A stretch of 64,000 nt of DNA from Candidatus Thiodictyon syntrophicum (GCF_002813775.1 NZ_CP020370.1:3187501-3251500), one strand, 5' to 3'. Positions 1-9,296 are shown, numbered from the stretch's first letter. A program made the numbers and translations. The notes: generated by a model from the letters alone, not told the origin.

Positions 1-2686
1 TGCTGACCAGAATAGTGTCGTGGGTCTGGCCGATGCGGTCGATGCGCCCGATGCGCTGCTCAACTTTCATCGGGTTCCAGGGCAGGTCGAAGTTGACCAA
101 CAGGTCGGCGGTTTGCAGGTTCAACCCCTCCGCCGCCGCGTCAGTGCACACCAGCACGTCGATTTCGCCCTTCAGGAACCGCTGTTTGATGGCCTCTCGG
201 TCGATCCCAGTGAGTCGACGGGTCCGCGCGTTCACATAGGAGCCACCCTGGCCCGAGTAGGTCCCGATCAGCATGTGCGGATCGGCCTGTCGCAACCTCC
301 GGACGATGTCCGTTAGGGTGTCGTAGAAGCGGGTGAAGACCACTGTTTGGGCGATGCGCCCGCCGGCACCGCGACGCTTGTTCAAGTGCTCCAAGAGGCG
401 CTGCATCTTCGACGAGGTCCCGCTGAGGTCCCGCAGCCCGGCGAGCATCTCCAAAAGCCTGTCCCGCTCCCAGATCAAGTCCGCGGAGGCGCGCCCCGCC
501 AGGACCAGACCCACCGCCTCCTCGTCGCCTTCGCCCCCGTCGAGCAGGTCGGTGAGGGACAACTCGTCCAGGTCGATTTCCTCGGCCGGCGCCACATGCT
601 TCAACGTCGCTTCGACCTTCTCCCGGCGCCGTCGCAGGGACTCGCGGATCGCGAACAGGCTGGACGCGAACCGCAAGCGCAGGAAGCTCAGGATCATGCC
701 CAGGGCGAAGCTGGCCTTCTTGCCCTGGCTACCCTTGCCAAGCTGCGCCGCCAGGCCCAGGCAATAGCCCTCCAGCCGGTCGTAAGCCGCTTGCTCCTGG
801 GCGGTGAACGCAATGGGCATCAGTGGCAGCACCACGCGCCGTGCCAGATTGGCAGTGAGCTTGCCGCGACGACGATACAGTTCCAAGAGCGGGCGCGTGT
901 GGCGCAGCATGACCCGCGACAGGGGCGCAGCCGCGAAGGCCAGCCGCCGCACCCCCTCCTCGCCGCCCCCCTGTGAAACTGGGGGCGGCTCGCCGGACTC
1001 AAGCCAGGCATCCACATCGAAGCGCGAGAACTCGTCGATCACGGCCTCCTGCACGTACTGCCACAGCAAGGGGTCCTGTCCGGCCACCGCCGTCACTGCG
1101 CGATGCAGGAAGGCCCATTCCGTGGCGTCCAACGTTTCCCCGCCCACCAGCTTGGCGAGCAGCGCGTAATAGGCATTCGTCAGGCTGGGGTCGAGCTGGA
1201 AATGGCCGACCCGGTTGGTCAGGCGGATCAGATCGGCCACCTCCACGGGGTCCAATTGCATCGGCGTGGCCGTTGCCAGCAGCAGGCAACGCGCTTGGGT
1301 GCGTAGCACGTCCCCTAAGATTCGGTAGAGATTACCGTACCGGGGTTCGGCCCGCGTCCCCTGGGTCGCATTCTTGCGCCGGGCGTAGTGGGCCTCGTCC
1401 ACCAGGGCGATGTCGAAGGGTGCCGCGGCCCGCAACTCGCCGCGCCGTCCAGCCCGCGCCAGCAGACCGCTGGAGACGATGACCAAGTCCGGCTCATACA
1501 GAGACTTGGCGGGCCGCTCCTCGGGTCCCGGGAGCAGGTACTCATGCCGCGCGGACGCCCCGGTCAGGGCGCGGCCGAAGGGCAGCAGGAACTTGCTCGC
1601 CATCTCCCGGTGCCACTGGGGCGTCAGGCTGGCCGGCGGTGCAATCAACACCCGGCGCACCAGGCCGGCCAGATAGAGCGCCCGGATCGCCAGCCCCGCC
1701 TCAATGGTCTTGCCCAGCCCCACCTCGTCGCACAGGAGCCAGCTATAGGGCCAGGTGTCGATCAGTCGCTTGGCCACCACCGCCTGGTGGGGCCAGGGCT
1801 CCACCGGCGCCGTCACCATGCCCACGTACTCCCCATTCGGCAACCGCGGGCCGTCCCGCAACAGGGCGAAGCGCAGCCGCTCGAAGGCCGAGGGTGCAGG
1901 TACCGCCAAGGGGATTGCGCTGGAACCGTCGACCTCCAGGGGCCGATCGGACGCCCCGGCCAACTGGATCAAACGTTGACGCACCGCCTCCGGCAGGGTC
2001 AGCACCCGTAGGCTCGGGTTCTGGTTGCCCCAGGTGCGTTTGAAGCGGGCCTCGGCATCGTCCGCGCGCTGGCGATTCTCCGCACCGGTCCAGTCGCGGT
2101 GCAGGTCGATGTTCTCGGCATTCAGGACCAGTGCCGTCCGCGATTCGTTGAAGGAGCCGGTGGCATAGAGCCGATCGCCCGCGGCATCCCGAAAGACGGC
2201 CCATTTTTCGTGCACATAGCCGTCGGCGGCGGAATCGGCGGCGAGCGGTTCTCCGGTTTGCTCATGCACCCGGAAGGCGACCCGCACTTCCAGGCGCCCA
2301 TGGGCGACCATCCAGGCCAACAGGGCCACGCCCCGCTGTTCGGCCTCGGGCCACTGCTCCGCCTGGTCCAGTGCGTCGTTCAGGAAAACTGTCAGTCGCG
2401 CCTCGTCCCCGGCGAGGATGGCGGCCACGTCGTCCCCGTGCATGTCCGCGCCCACCACCATCCGGGCGTTCCCTCCCTGGGCGACGAAGGCTGAGAATCC
2501 TTGGGACGCGACCGCCAGCGACGAGGACCGAAAATAGCCGGCGACCCGGTCATAGCCCGTTGCCCGGCTCAAGGCGGGGATGTAGAACTGGTGCAGGATG
2601 TCGACCGGTTGGTCGCCCGCGGCATGGCTGGACGTGCTGTAGGTCAGTTGCCAGGGGTAGTCGCGCAGGCGGGGTGGATTGTCCAT
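1..2686 (-). CDS. PLD-nuclease / SNF2-family helicase fusion, anti-phage protein (3' end outside window)
   Basis: A large DEAD/SNF2-type helicase with an N-terminal phospholipase-D-like nuclease domain; 895 codons are visible and the C-terminus lies beyond position 1. The N-terminal part carries an HxK element (YVHEKWAVF, H159/K161) followed by GSFNES near 177-182, the usual half of a PLD (HKD) active site. The helicase core shows motif I DEVGLGKTIE (about 320-329), motif II DEAH (430-433), LLLATATPM, CTDAAAEGLNLQ and QRIGRIDRIGQ near the left edge. I chose the ATG at 2686; an in-frame GTG at 2725 would add 13 residues. It is the last visible gene of the defence operon. Proteins of this make-up recur beside DUF499 and DUF1156 proteins in defence islands. 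Cutting or translocating foreign DNA is inferred from the family, not visible here. Confidence 0.88.
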   Translation of the reverse strand, partial: MDNPPRLRDYPWQLTYSTSSHAAGDQPVDILHQFYIPALSRATGYDRVAGYFRSSSLAVASQGFSAFVAQGGNARMVVGADMHGDDVAAILAGDEARLTVFLNDALDQAEQWPEAEQRGVALLAWMVAHGRLEVRVAFRVHEQTGEPLAADSAADGYVHEKWAVFRDAAGDRLYATGSFNESRTALVLNAENIDLHRDWTGAENRQRADDAEARFKRTWGNQNPSLRVLTLPEAVRQRLIQLAGASDRPLEVDGSSAIPLAVPAPSAFERLRFALLRDGPRLPNGEYVGMVTAPVEPWPHQAVVAKRLIDTWPYSWLLCDEVGLGKTIEAGLAIRALYLAGLVRRVLIAPPASLTPQWHREMASKFLLPFGRALTGASARHEYLLPGPEERPAKSLYEPDLVIVSSGLLARAGRRGELRAAAPFDIALVDEAHYARRKNATQGTRAEPRYGNLYRILGDVLRTQARCLLLATATPMQLDPVEVADLIRLTNRVGHFQLDPSLTNAYYALLAKLVGGETLDATEWAFLHRAVTAVAGQDPLLWQYVQEAVIDEFSRFDVDAWLESGEPPPVSQGGGEEGVRRLAFAAAPLSRVMLRHTRPLLELYRRRGKLTANLARRVVLPLMPIAFTAQEQAAYDRLEGYCLGLAAQLGKGSQGKKASFALGMILSFLRLRFASSLFAIRESLRRRREKVEATLKHVAPAEEIDLDELSLTDLLDGGEGDEEAVGLVLAGRASADLIWERDRLLEMLAGLRDLSGTSSKMQRLLEHLNKRRGAGGRIAQTVVFTRFYDTLTDIVRRLRQADPHMLIGTYSGQGGSYVNARTRRLTGIDREAIKQRFLKGEIDVLVCTDAAAEGLNLQTADLLVNFDLPWNPMKVEQRIGRIDRIGQTHDTILVS

Positions 2687-2731
2687 CGTTGAAACACCTG
2701 CTTGGTTGAAGTGCTCTGCGTCCACGACCCG

Positions 2732-3178
2732 TCACAGATAAACCCGTAAATCAGGTATTGGCGTAGTCGCTTCACAGTGCACGATAGCCCTGACGCGAAT
2801 ACGATGCTGGTTTTCCCATCGCTCCTTCTCCGCTTTCGATGGGATCGCATTGCTGACCACAAACGCCTTCTCGACGACTCGTCCCCGGCCGCACCTTCGC
2901 AGCATTTCAATCAAGTCCATATATTCCTGTCGATGCTGCTTGACGTATGCCAGTTGCTCGTAGGCGTGCGCAATATCCCTCCCCTTCAACTCGACCAACA
3001 GGGCTGCGGCGCGGTGGTTGTCCAGAAAGAGAAACAACCCGTCGCATTTCGGCTTGCCGTCATTCAATACGCATCCGTCGATCACCAGGGCCTTGGCCTG
3101 CTCGCCCGAGCGAATACCCAGCGTCACCTTCTTCCCCTGCTCCGCCAACGTCAAAGCTCCTACGCACAAGGCGTGCAC
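2732..3178 (-). CDS. small PD-(D/E)xK nuclease-like protein, partner of the upstream AAA ATPase; 5' part cut off by an in-frame amber codon
   Basis: I do not recognise this 148-residue protein by name. It contains D46 followed by VELKG (E63, K65), a spacing typical of the PD-(D/E)xK nuclease core, inside predicted beta strands. The open frame begins at a GTG (3178). The same frame continues upstream across a TAG (3188-3190) to an ATG at 3229 that overlaps the stop of the AAA gene as ATGA. The native start was therefore probably 3229, and either the amber is a nonsense mutation or translation restarts at the GTG. It lies 45 bases before the helicase start. ATPase-plus-small-nuclease pairs are a common defence layout (OLD/Gabija/Septu-like logic), but assignment to any one system would be a guess. 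Confidence 0.6.
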   Translation of the reverse strand: MHALCVGALTLAEQGKKVTLGIRSGEQAKALVIDGCVLNDGKPKCDGLFLFLDNHRAAALLVELKGRDIAHAYEQLAYVKQHRQEYMDLIEMLRRCGRGRVVEKAFVVSNAIPSKAEKERWENQHRIRVRAIVHCEATTPIPDLRVYL

Positions 3179-3225
3179 CTTACCGAACTAATCGCAGACG
3201 CAATGTTCGAAAGACGCGACATCGA

Positions 3226-4443
3226 TCATGTCCGGCGCTCCCATTCGATGTCCCGCATCTTGTCGTATAGCCGCGTCAAGTCATTGAAATATTGCAGCAG
3301 CCGGTCATCCAGGAGTCCGAGCTCGGCGTCCAGCAAGTCCTGCTTTCCATCGGTGGTCGTCAAATAAGCCGTGACATCGTCCGGCGACAGGGGAAGGATT
3401 TTGTCGACTTCTTCGTCCCACCTGTAATAAATCGAGATTCGGTGTCGCTTCAGATGGTTGTTAATCGCCTCGACGATGTATGGGCTATGCGTCGTGACGA
3501 TAAATTGCGTGTTCGGGAACGTCCGCAACAAGTCGCCTACCACCCGCTGTTGCCAGGACGGATGGAGATGAAGATCGACTTCATCGATCATAACGATCGC
3601 TTCGGTCGTAAGCGGATCATCGCGTTTCGGATTCCCCCCGGCCATGCGTCTGCTCAGGTCGAGGGCCAAACCGAGCAATGTCTGGTAACCGTCGCTCAAT
3701 TGTCCGATGCTCAGATACTCGCCACCTTGCTTGACGACAAAGCGCAGCGGGTTCAGCTCGATATGGGGCTCGGAAATATCCGGGAATAGAGATGCAATCG
3801 CGCGGCGCGCAGCATCCAACTCCGGCAAGGTCACGTCGAAATCGCGACGCTCCTTTTGCAACCTGCTCTCTTCGTTTTCTTTATTGTAAAACCAAACGAA
3901 CGCCGATCGGAAACGGCTATCGGCATTCAAGGCATCCGCAAGCGCGTCCAAGCGGGAGTGTTGCCTTGGGAAACCCTTGCGACTCAATGGCAAGTCGAGA
4001 AGTGCCCGGCCGACGCCGTAGTAAACGAATAACGGCACAGTAAAATTTTCGCCTGAGTTGAATGGATCAATGATTTCCTTGTCCAAATATCGCTCAAGCT
4101 CCCGCAAGCCGAGACCGGACCCGGCGAGCAGCGTGGTCGCCTTGCTCTTATCCCGGCGTTGCGTTCTGTCCCATGCCAGGCCAGACACCATTTCGAGAGT
4201 GACGCGGGCATACGGCGCCAATCGATTTCCGGTTTGACGGATATCCCCATTCTTCTTGAACGACAGGCCCGACAGATTCGGCAGATAGGTGAGCACCGCA
4301 CCAAGCCCGATAGCAATGCCATCGAGTATCGTCGTCTTACCCGACCCGTTCGGACCGACCAGCAATGTCAGGCGTCGTCCCAAACCCAAGGTCACCTCCG
4401 GCTTGGCACGGAAATTCTCCAGTCTGACGCTCTTCAGTCGCAT
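3226..4443 (-). CDS. AAA family (SMC/OLD-like ABC-type) ATPase
   Basis: A 405-residue ATPase of the AAA_21/AAA_23 type. Visible motifs are the N-terminal MRLKSVRLENFR strand, Walker A GPNGSGKTT (30-38), a signature-like LSDGYQ (249-254), Walker B IVMIDE (283-288) followed by VDLHLHP, and the H-switch TTHSP (H319). This is the arrangement of overcoming-lysogenisation-defect and related defence ATPases, but no TOPRIM domain follows, so the nuclease role must fall to a partner. The next gene overlaps it by ATGA and carries a candidate PD-(D/E)xK site. A gap of 51 bases separates it from the DUF1156 methylase upstream. Sensing of phage DNA or protein is inference. Confidence 0.85.
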   Translation of the reverse strand: MRLKSVRLENFRAKPEVTLGLGRRLTLLVGPNGSGKTTILDGIAIGLGAVLTYLPNLSGLSFKKNGDIRQTGNRLAPYARVTLEMVSGLAWDRTQRRDKSKATTLLAGSGLGLRELERYLDKEIIDPFNSGENFTVPLFVYYGVGRALLDLPLSRKGFPRQHSRLDALADALNADSRFRSAFVWFYNKENEESRLQKERRDFDVTLPELDAARRAIASLFPDISEPHIELNPLRFVVKQGGEYLSIGQLSDGYQTLLGLALDLSRRMAGGNPKRDDPLTTEAIVMIDEVDLHLHPSWQQRVVGDLLRTFPNTQFIVTTHSPYIVEAINNHLKRHRISIYYRWDEEVDKILPLSPDDVTAYLTTTDGKQDLLDAELGLLDDRLLQYFNDLTRLYDKMRDIEWERRT

Positions 4444-4494
4444 GAGTCACCACCGTCGAGAATCGAAAAGTGAAGGATTTCGGGGGACGGCGCA

Positions 4495-7400
4495 TCAAGA
4501 CAACTGCCGCAACCCGAAGAGTAGCCCCTCGGCCTCCCGGCGGGCGGACTCGTCGGTCATCTCCCGCGCCCAGACGGCGAGCAGGTCGATGACACGCCCG
4601 CCGGAGTCGGCGGCCTTGGCGGCCAGGTATTGGCGAGCCACCGGCAGTTCGCCGCGGCGATAGGCGAGCAGCAGGCCGTGCAGGCGATCCCAATCGGTCT
4701 GGGGTGTCTCCAGGCGGCGGGGGTCGCGCTCCTCGGGCAGCGCCAGGCGCAGTTTGGACCCCTTGCGGGCGAGTGGTGCCGCGAGGCCGCGCTCCTCGGC
4801 CTTGGCTGCTTGGGCACGGCGTCCGCTGGCCTCCTGGTTGATGCCGATTGAGCGCTGCCCGGGCTCGATGCGGTAGCCCCCTGGCTTGCCCTCCAGGCGG
4901 ATGTTCATGGATTTGGACAGGCTCAGGACCTCGTTATAGGCGACCTCGCCGAGCCCGTAGATGCCGTAGACTGTCAGGGCCATGGCGGTTTCGGGGTCCA
5001 GGTCATCGACCTTAAGCCGGCCCTCGGTGATGCGGTGAATCTGGTGCTCGGCCACCACCCGGCTGGCCTCGTTCATTGCCCGGATCGGCGAGACTTGCTC
5101 GTCGCCGTCCATGACCGGCCAGTGTTGAGACAGCACATGCAGCGCTCGGCCGTAGGAGGCGACCATCTCGTCCACCGGGTTCAGGCGCAGGGGCTCGAAC
5201 TCCCGCAGGCCGTCTGCGACCGCGTCGCGAATCTGGTGCTGCACGCCTTGGCCGCCGAGACCGGTCCAGGAGGCTTGGAAGTCTGACGCCAGCGGGCGTT
5301 TGCGGCAGGCGATGAAGATGGAACTGGCGGCAGCGGCAACATTCATCTGGTGTGTGGAGTAGGCGCCCTCCGATTCCACGGGGAATGCCGCCGTAATATC
5401 CCAACCAGACTCGATTAGCGCTTGCGTTAGCGCCTCCCAAGCATCCTGGGACTTATGAGTGAACATCACTGTCATAATCCCCTGCTCTTTCAGGACGCGC
5501 CGGCATTCGCCGAAGATCTCGCGCATCCGGCGCTCGTACTCGACGTGAGATTGATCGACGCCACCGTCACGGGTCGGGTTTGCTACGGCCTCGTCTGCCT
5601 TGTTAACGAGTCTGCGGGAGAAAATCTCCGGATACAGATGCTTTAACGTTCGACGCTGCCACACATAGAAGAAATCGGAGAGCTCCCCGTATTGAACGTT
5701 ATCGTAGTACGGGGGGTCCATGCATACCAGATCGACGCTAAGGTTTTTGACGCTTGCCAAATATGCTCCGGTACCATTGAGAATTCGAAGAGACCCCTGA
5801 TCGGGCCGACCAACGCGACGATGATTGGGAGCAACCAAATCGGAGATTCCCTCGTAGGCATCAATAACCTGACTCAGACCCCATGCGGCCCCAGAGTTTG
5901 GGCCGGTGAAGATCATTTCGCCGAAAGTCCATTTCAGTGAAAAATTATGGCTGCCGAATGTCCCTTTCACTATGCCTCGGGTAAACTCCCAGCGAGTCAT
6001 TTTGCTGTTATAGTCGGCACCCTTGTCGATGGCGAATTGCAGGTAGGTCACTACCGCTCGCCCTTTTTCCTTGCCAAGTTGTGAAAGAATATCAGGCGTC
6101 AGTCCTTTAAGCCCTTCAATTAGCGAAATATGCCCTAGTAACTGGCGGGGCGTGAACAGATCGCACCACCTCGTCATACCATATAACCGGTGTCCGCGGT
6201 TGTAATTGGAGTCCTTCGGAATATCCTCGGTGGGAATCAACCCCTCTGCTTCCCACGCCGGCCATTTCTCTTTTAGTCCCCGCTCAGCCTCTGCGATGGC
6301 AGCCAAGTCACGGGCATTGGGTGGGCGGAAGAAGCGGACCTTCTCCGTCTTGATCTCACCGGCTCGCTCGCCAGTCTTGTAGCGTTGGGGCTGGCCGTGC
6401 TTGTCGAGCTTGGGCTGGAGTCGGACCGCGACCACGGTGTAGAGCCGGTCGGTCCAGGTGCCACAGGGCGATTCGCCGCGGGCCTGGGCCTTGATCTCGT
6501 CGCCGGGAATGCCCTGTTTGCAATGGACGCAGGTACCGACACCGCGGTTCACGAAGGCCCCGTTCGGGTCTTCGCCGTTTGGCCCCCGGCCTTTGTGGAC
6601 ACGGTAGGTCTCGAAGTGGACCTTCCCGTCGGTGGCCCGGCCATCGGTCAGGACGCGCACGCCCCACGGATCGCCGGCCTCCTTCGACAGCCAGCAGGTG
6701 TTCAGCAACGGCACGTCGCCGCCGCAATGATGGCATGTGACTTGGCGGGCAAAAAGATAAGTTGTGACGCCTTCTTTTGAAAACTCCGGGAGAAACTCAG
6801 GGCACCGAGAGAGATGCCTCTTGAGGGCCGCTTCTTCGTCGGTCGGCAACGGACCCGTGCGTTGGAAGGCGTCGGGCAGTTCATCGTCCAGTATGGCGAG
6901 CAGCTTTCTGCCCCAGTACTGGATGTCGGTGGACAACTCCGGTCCGAAGCGTGCCGGATAGTCCAGGGTCGCATACAGAATGGTCGTGGCAACCGGGTTC
7001 AACTCATTGGCAATGACGTTGTGGCCCAGGCGCAGGGCCTCGAAGGGAATAGAGCCGCCGCCGGCCGTCGGGTCGAGGACCGTCAGCCCACTTGGTCTCG
7101 GGTCAACTGGGCTGGAAAATGCGCGCTCGTACCCGTACAAGTTCGGCACCCTGACATCCGTAGCTTTGGCGAGGTCCATAAGGGCCTTAAACCAAGCCGG
7201 ATCGCCCATAACCCGCCGCACCGGCAACAACGCCCCGAGCATCGGCATAGGTTCGAGCAGGGGCCTGGACTCCTGTGCCCACCGCAGCAGCACAGGATCT
7301 TTTGCGAGCGATGGGTCCTTGTCCCGCATCCGCGCGATCAGGGCGCGGTTCTCCCCACGCCGTGCCTGCTCATCCCGCAGTGTGTTCAGAACCTTGTCAT

Positions 7401-7740
7401 CGACCGCAAGGGACTCACAGCCGCCCGCATCGCGCTCCACCCGCCCCGGCAGGTCGCCGGTTAGGGTCCAGGGCTCGCCGTCGACCACGGCTTGTATTCG
7501 CTCGATCCCGAGTTGGCGGACGAACAATTCCGGGTCGGCATCCCAAGGGGCCAGGGACGCGACGATCGCCGCCCGGCTCGGTGTCAACGGGCGGCGTGCC
7601 CACCAGACATGCAGCCTATTGACGGGCGGCGCCTTGCCTGTATCGCGCTCGCGGATCGTTTCGGCCCCAACCTGATGGCAGGGGAAGCCATGCTCGATGA
7701 GCCGCTTGTCGGTGACAACGTCGGGGCGCTCTTGTTCCAT
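4495..7740 (-). CDS. DUF1156 adenine-specific DNA methylase with zinc ribbons (COG1743-type), anti-phage associated
   Basis: This 1081-residue protein opens with the DUF1156 signature (RLIEHGFP and LHVWWARRPL, residues 13-52). The S-adenosylmethionine site VLDPTAGGGS lies at 221-230 and the N6-adenine catalytic DPPY at 675-678. Two CxxC pairs (CHHCGGD near 335 and CVHCKQG near 405) look like zinc ribbons inserted between the methylase motifs. Proteins of this family are paired with DUF499 ATPases and a PLD/helicase in defence islands. By analogy with BREX and DISARM methylases, it probably marks host DNA so that the other parts act on unmarked phage DNA; that role is inferred. All key motifs are intact. 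It is preceded by a damaged gene pair and followed by the AAA gene. Confidence 0.92.
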   Translation of the reverse strand: MEQERPDVVTDKRLIEHGFPCHQVGAETIRERDTGKAPPVNRLHVWWARRPLTPSRAAIVASLAPWDADPELFVRQLGIERIQAVVDGEPWTLTGDLPGRVERDAGGCESLAVDDKVLNTLRDEQARRGENRALIARMRDKDPSLAKDPVLLRWAQESRPLLEPMPMLGALLPVRRVMGDPAWFKALMDLAKATDVRVPNLYGYERAFSSPVDPRPSGLTVLDPTAGGGSIPFEALRLGHNVIANELNPVATTILYATLDYPARFGPELSTDIQYWGRKLLAILDDELPDAFQRTGPLPTDEEAALKRHLSRCPEFLPEFSKEGVTTYLFARQVTCHHCGGDVPLLNTCWLSKEAGDPWGVRVLTDGRATDGKVHFETYRVHKGRGPNGEDPNGAFVNRGVGTCVHCKQGIPGDEIKAQARGESPCGTWTDRLYTVVAVRLQPKLDKHGQPQRYKTGERAGEIKTEKVRFFRPPNARDLAAIAEAERGLKEKWPAWEAEGLIPTEDIPKDSNYNRGHRLYGMTRWCDLFTPRQLLGHISLIEGLKGLTPDILSQLGKEKGRAVVTYLQFAIDKGADYNSKMTRWEFTRGIVKGTFGSHNFSLKWTFGEMIFTGPNSGAAWGLSQVIDAYEGISDLVAPNHRRVGRPDQGSLRILNGTGAYLASVKNLSVDLVCMDPPYYDNVQYGELSDFFYVWQRRTLKHLYPEIFSRRLVNKADEAVANPTRDGGVDQSHVEYERRMREIFGECRRVLKEQGIMTVMFTHKSQDAWEALTQALIESGWDITAAFPVESEGAYSTHQMNVAAAASSIFIACRKRPLASDFQASWTGLGGQGVQHQIRDAVADGLREFEPLRLNPVDEMVASYGRALHVLSQHWPVMDGDEQVSPIRAMNEASRVVAEHQIHRITEGRLKVDDLDPETAMALTVYGIYGLGEVAYNEVLSLSKSMNIRLEGKPGGYRIEPGQRSIGINQEASGRRAQAAKAEERGLAAPLARKGSKLRLALPEERDPRRLETPQTDWDRLHGLLLAYRRGELPVARQYLAAKAADSGGRVIDLLAVWAREMTDESARREAEGLLFGLRQLS

Positions 7741-7867
7741 TGTTCCTATAGGCTCCTTGAATGGCTAGGTTGGTAGGCCTCGTCCCGCTCACTGCATCTT
7801 TTGCTCAGATGGCACCCGCGGGAACTATCGCCTGATACGACATCGGCTGCTCGTGTGGCGCCGCGTC

Positions 7868-8026
7868 TCAGTCCGCCTCAGCCGAAAATGTCTCTTGGAC
7901 AATCTCGGCGAGCATGTCGGCAATGACCAGTCGGAATGCCAATCCTGTGGCAATCCCTTCATTGATGGTCGCTGGTCTGCAAAAACGGCTGACGTGATCC
8001 AAGTCTGGGACCTGATCGCCCTTCAC
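7868..8026 (-). CDS. truncated partner protein (DHVSRYC-type N-terminus only)
   Basis: A 52-codon frame that starts at a GTG overlapping the TAG stop of the preceding gene (8026), so it is placed for coupled translation. Its N-terminus (DLDHVSRFCRPATINEG, then TGLAFRL) resembles, from memory, the start of a longer conserved hypothetical protein that normally follows genes like the 190-residue one upstream. After AFRL the resemblance ends and the frame stops within about 20 codons. I read it as the 5' remnant of a once longer second gene of the pair. A start at the ATG at 8062 is also possible. No function is known to me. Confidence 0.4.
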   Translation of the reverse strand: MKGDQVPDLDHVSRFCRPATINEGIATGLAFRLVIADMLAEIVQETFSAEAD

Positions 8027-8598
8027 TACAGCGCATCTCCCGGATTCTTCGCTTCTGCCCATCGGCGAACGCCATAGGGCTCAGCAAGTCGCATGACGCT
8101 GTCCACCGTAGCGCTTCCTGAAACCCGAGCGATCTTGTCCGGTCGCTTGGGATCGGGAGCAAAAATAACGAAACGGATGTCACCGTCTCCCACGAATTCC
8201 ACGGCAAAATGTTCGCCTTTCGTCCGGCGCCATTGGATACGAACGTTTCCCTCGTGCGTCAGCACTACGCTGGGATAGGCTAGCTCCGGGTGGTCCGCCA
8301 GAAAGGTCATCACATCCATCACCGATGCAAGGGCGGGGGGCGCCTGGTCGGGCTGCTCTTCCCGACTGATTTCGAGAAGAGCGAGCAATCGCTCAGCCAG
8401 TCTTTCACCGTAGGCAAGCCGCGGGTGACGGCGAACGCCGTCTATCAATTCCGTTAACGAACTTTCACGATCCGCTGTGGGTCGTGTCGAATCCTCTGGG
8501 ACGGTGCCCCTACACCTTAGGAAATCGGGATTGAGAATTGTTGGGTTGCAGTCCTCGCCGACAACGACGACGGAAAACTCCAAGGGGATAATATTCAT
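8026..8598 (-). CDS. conserved hypothetical protein, possibly a chimera of two families
   Basis: A 190-residue protein of unknown function. Residues 1-37 (PLEFSVVVVGEDCNPTILNPDFLRCRG, abbreviated here) look like the N-terminus of a different family that normally continues after VPEDW (TIGR04255-like, from memory). Here the text changes abruptly after VPEDS. Residues about 45-185 (LAERLLALLE, then YPSVVLTHEGNVRIQWR and RFVIFAPDP) form an alpha/beta domain that I recall as the first gene of a small two-gene cassette. The second gene follows with an overlapping start but is truncated. The pair sits between two core genes of the defence operon on the same strand. A toxin-antitoxin or accessory defence role is possible but unproven. 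Confidence 0.6.
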   Translation of the reverse strand: MNIIPLEFSVVVVGEDCNPTILNPDFLRCRGTVPEDSTRPTADRESSLTELIDGVRRHPRLAYGERLAERLLALLEISREEQPDQAPPALASVMDVMTFLADHPELAYPSVVLTHEGNVRIQWRRTKGEHFAVEFVGDGDIRFVIFAPDPKRPDKIARVSGSATVDSVMRLAEPYGVRRWAEAKNPGDAL

Positions 8599-8673
8599 TA
8601 TTGGTTTCAGTTCTGAAGGCGCAAACCGCCATTGAACAATTGGTGTCGGTACGATGCTCCGGCAACCCTGCCG

Positions 8674-9291
8674 CTAGGCGCGCAGCCGCTCCAGCATGCG
8701 CTCGACCCCTGAGTCGTTGGCCTGACCGCCCAACATGAGGCGCATGCCAGCGACCGCCCAGCGCCGGGCATCGGGGCTGAAGCTGGTCATGCGCGAGAGC
8801 CAGTAGGCGGCCTCCTCGCGGGTGAAGCGCTCGACGCGGCGGGCCATCAGCTCGACGCGGTCCTGGTCGGCGACCCGCTCTTGGAGTCGGAAGATCAGGG
8901 CGAGCTTGGCACCGGACTCCTCGTCCAGCGGCAGGTTGACCCGCAGGCGCAGGCCATCCTGGGTCAGGTAGCGCTGGATCTCCAATGGTACGCCCGACTC
9001 GTCTTGGACGCTCGCGACGATGTTGCGCAGCACCGGCAGACAGCGGCGCAGGTTGTCTCCTGAGACATGCCCCCGCTCGGCAAGTTTACCCTTGGGGCCG
9101 GCATCCGCACCCGACGACGCCGTGGTGTCAACGGACTCTCCCGCGTGGGAGCGGCGTTCTTTTAGAACCAGAACCGGGATCGGCGAGCCTTTCCATTCGG
9201 TAATGCGTAGGACGAACGGTGCCTTGCGCCAACGCGGCTCCAGGTGCGCGCGGTGATGCTCGGCCAGGCTCGGGGTCTTCTTCGCTGCCAC
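8674..9291 (-). CDS. 205-residue protein of the DUF499/DUF1156 defence cassette, unrecognised (DUF3780-like position)
   Basis: This 205-residue soluble protein starts five bases after the DUF499 stop codon, so the two are surely co-transcribed and probably translated together. It has a basic N-terminus (MAAKKTPSLAEHHRAHLEPRWRKAPF), a strand-rich middle, and a helical charged C-terminus ending RMLERLRA with a WLSRMTSFSPDARRWAVAGMRLML segment. No catalytic motif is visible. In related cassettes a protein of similar size annotated DUF3780 sits between the DUF499 and DUF1156 genes. Position suggests the same role, but I cannot confirm the family from the sequence. A structural or adaptor subunit for the ATPase is a reasonable inference. 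Confidence 0.65.
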   Translation of the reverse strand: MAAKKTPSLAEHHRAHLEPRWRKAPFVLRITEWKGSPIPVLVLKERRSHAGESVDTTASSGADAGPKGKLAERGHVSGDNLRRCLPVLRNIVASVQDESGVPLEIQRYLTQDGLRLRVNLPLDEESGAKLALIFRLQERVADQDRVELMARRVERFTREEAAYWLSRMTSFSPDARRWAVAGMRLMLGGQANDSGVERMLERLRA

Positions 9292-9296
9292 TGCTG

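Noticed and set aside
3188-3190. Programmed amber readthrough (pyrrolysine or suppressor) in the nuclease-like gene
   Set aside because: Nothing in the window supports amber decoding, and other genes in the window use TAG as a normal stop.
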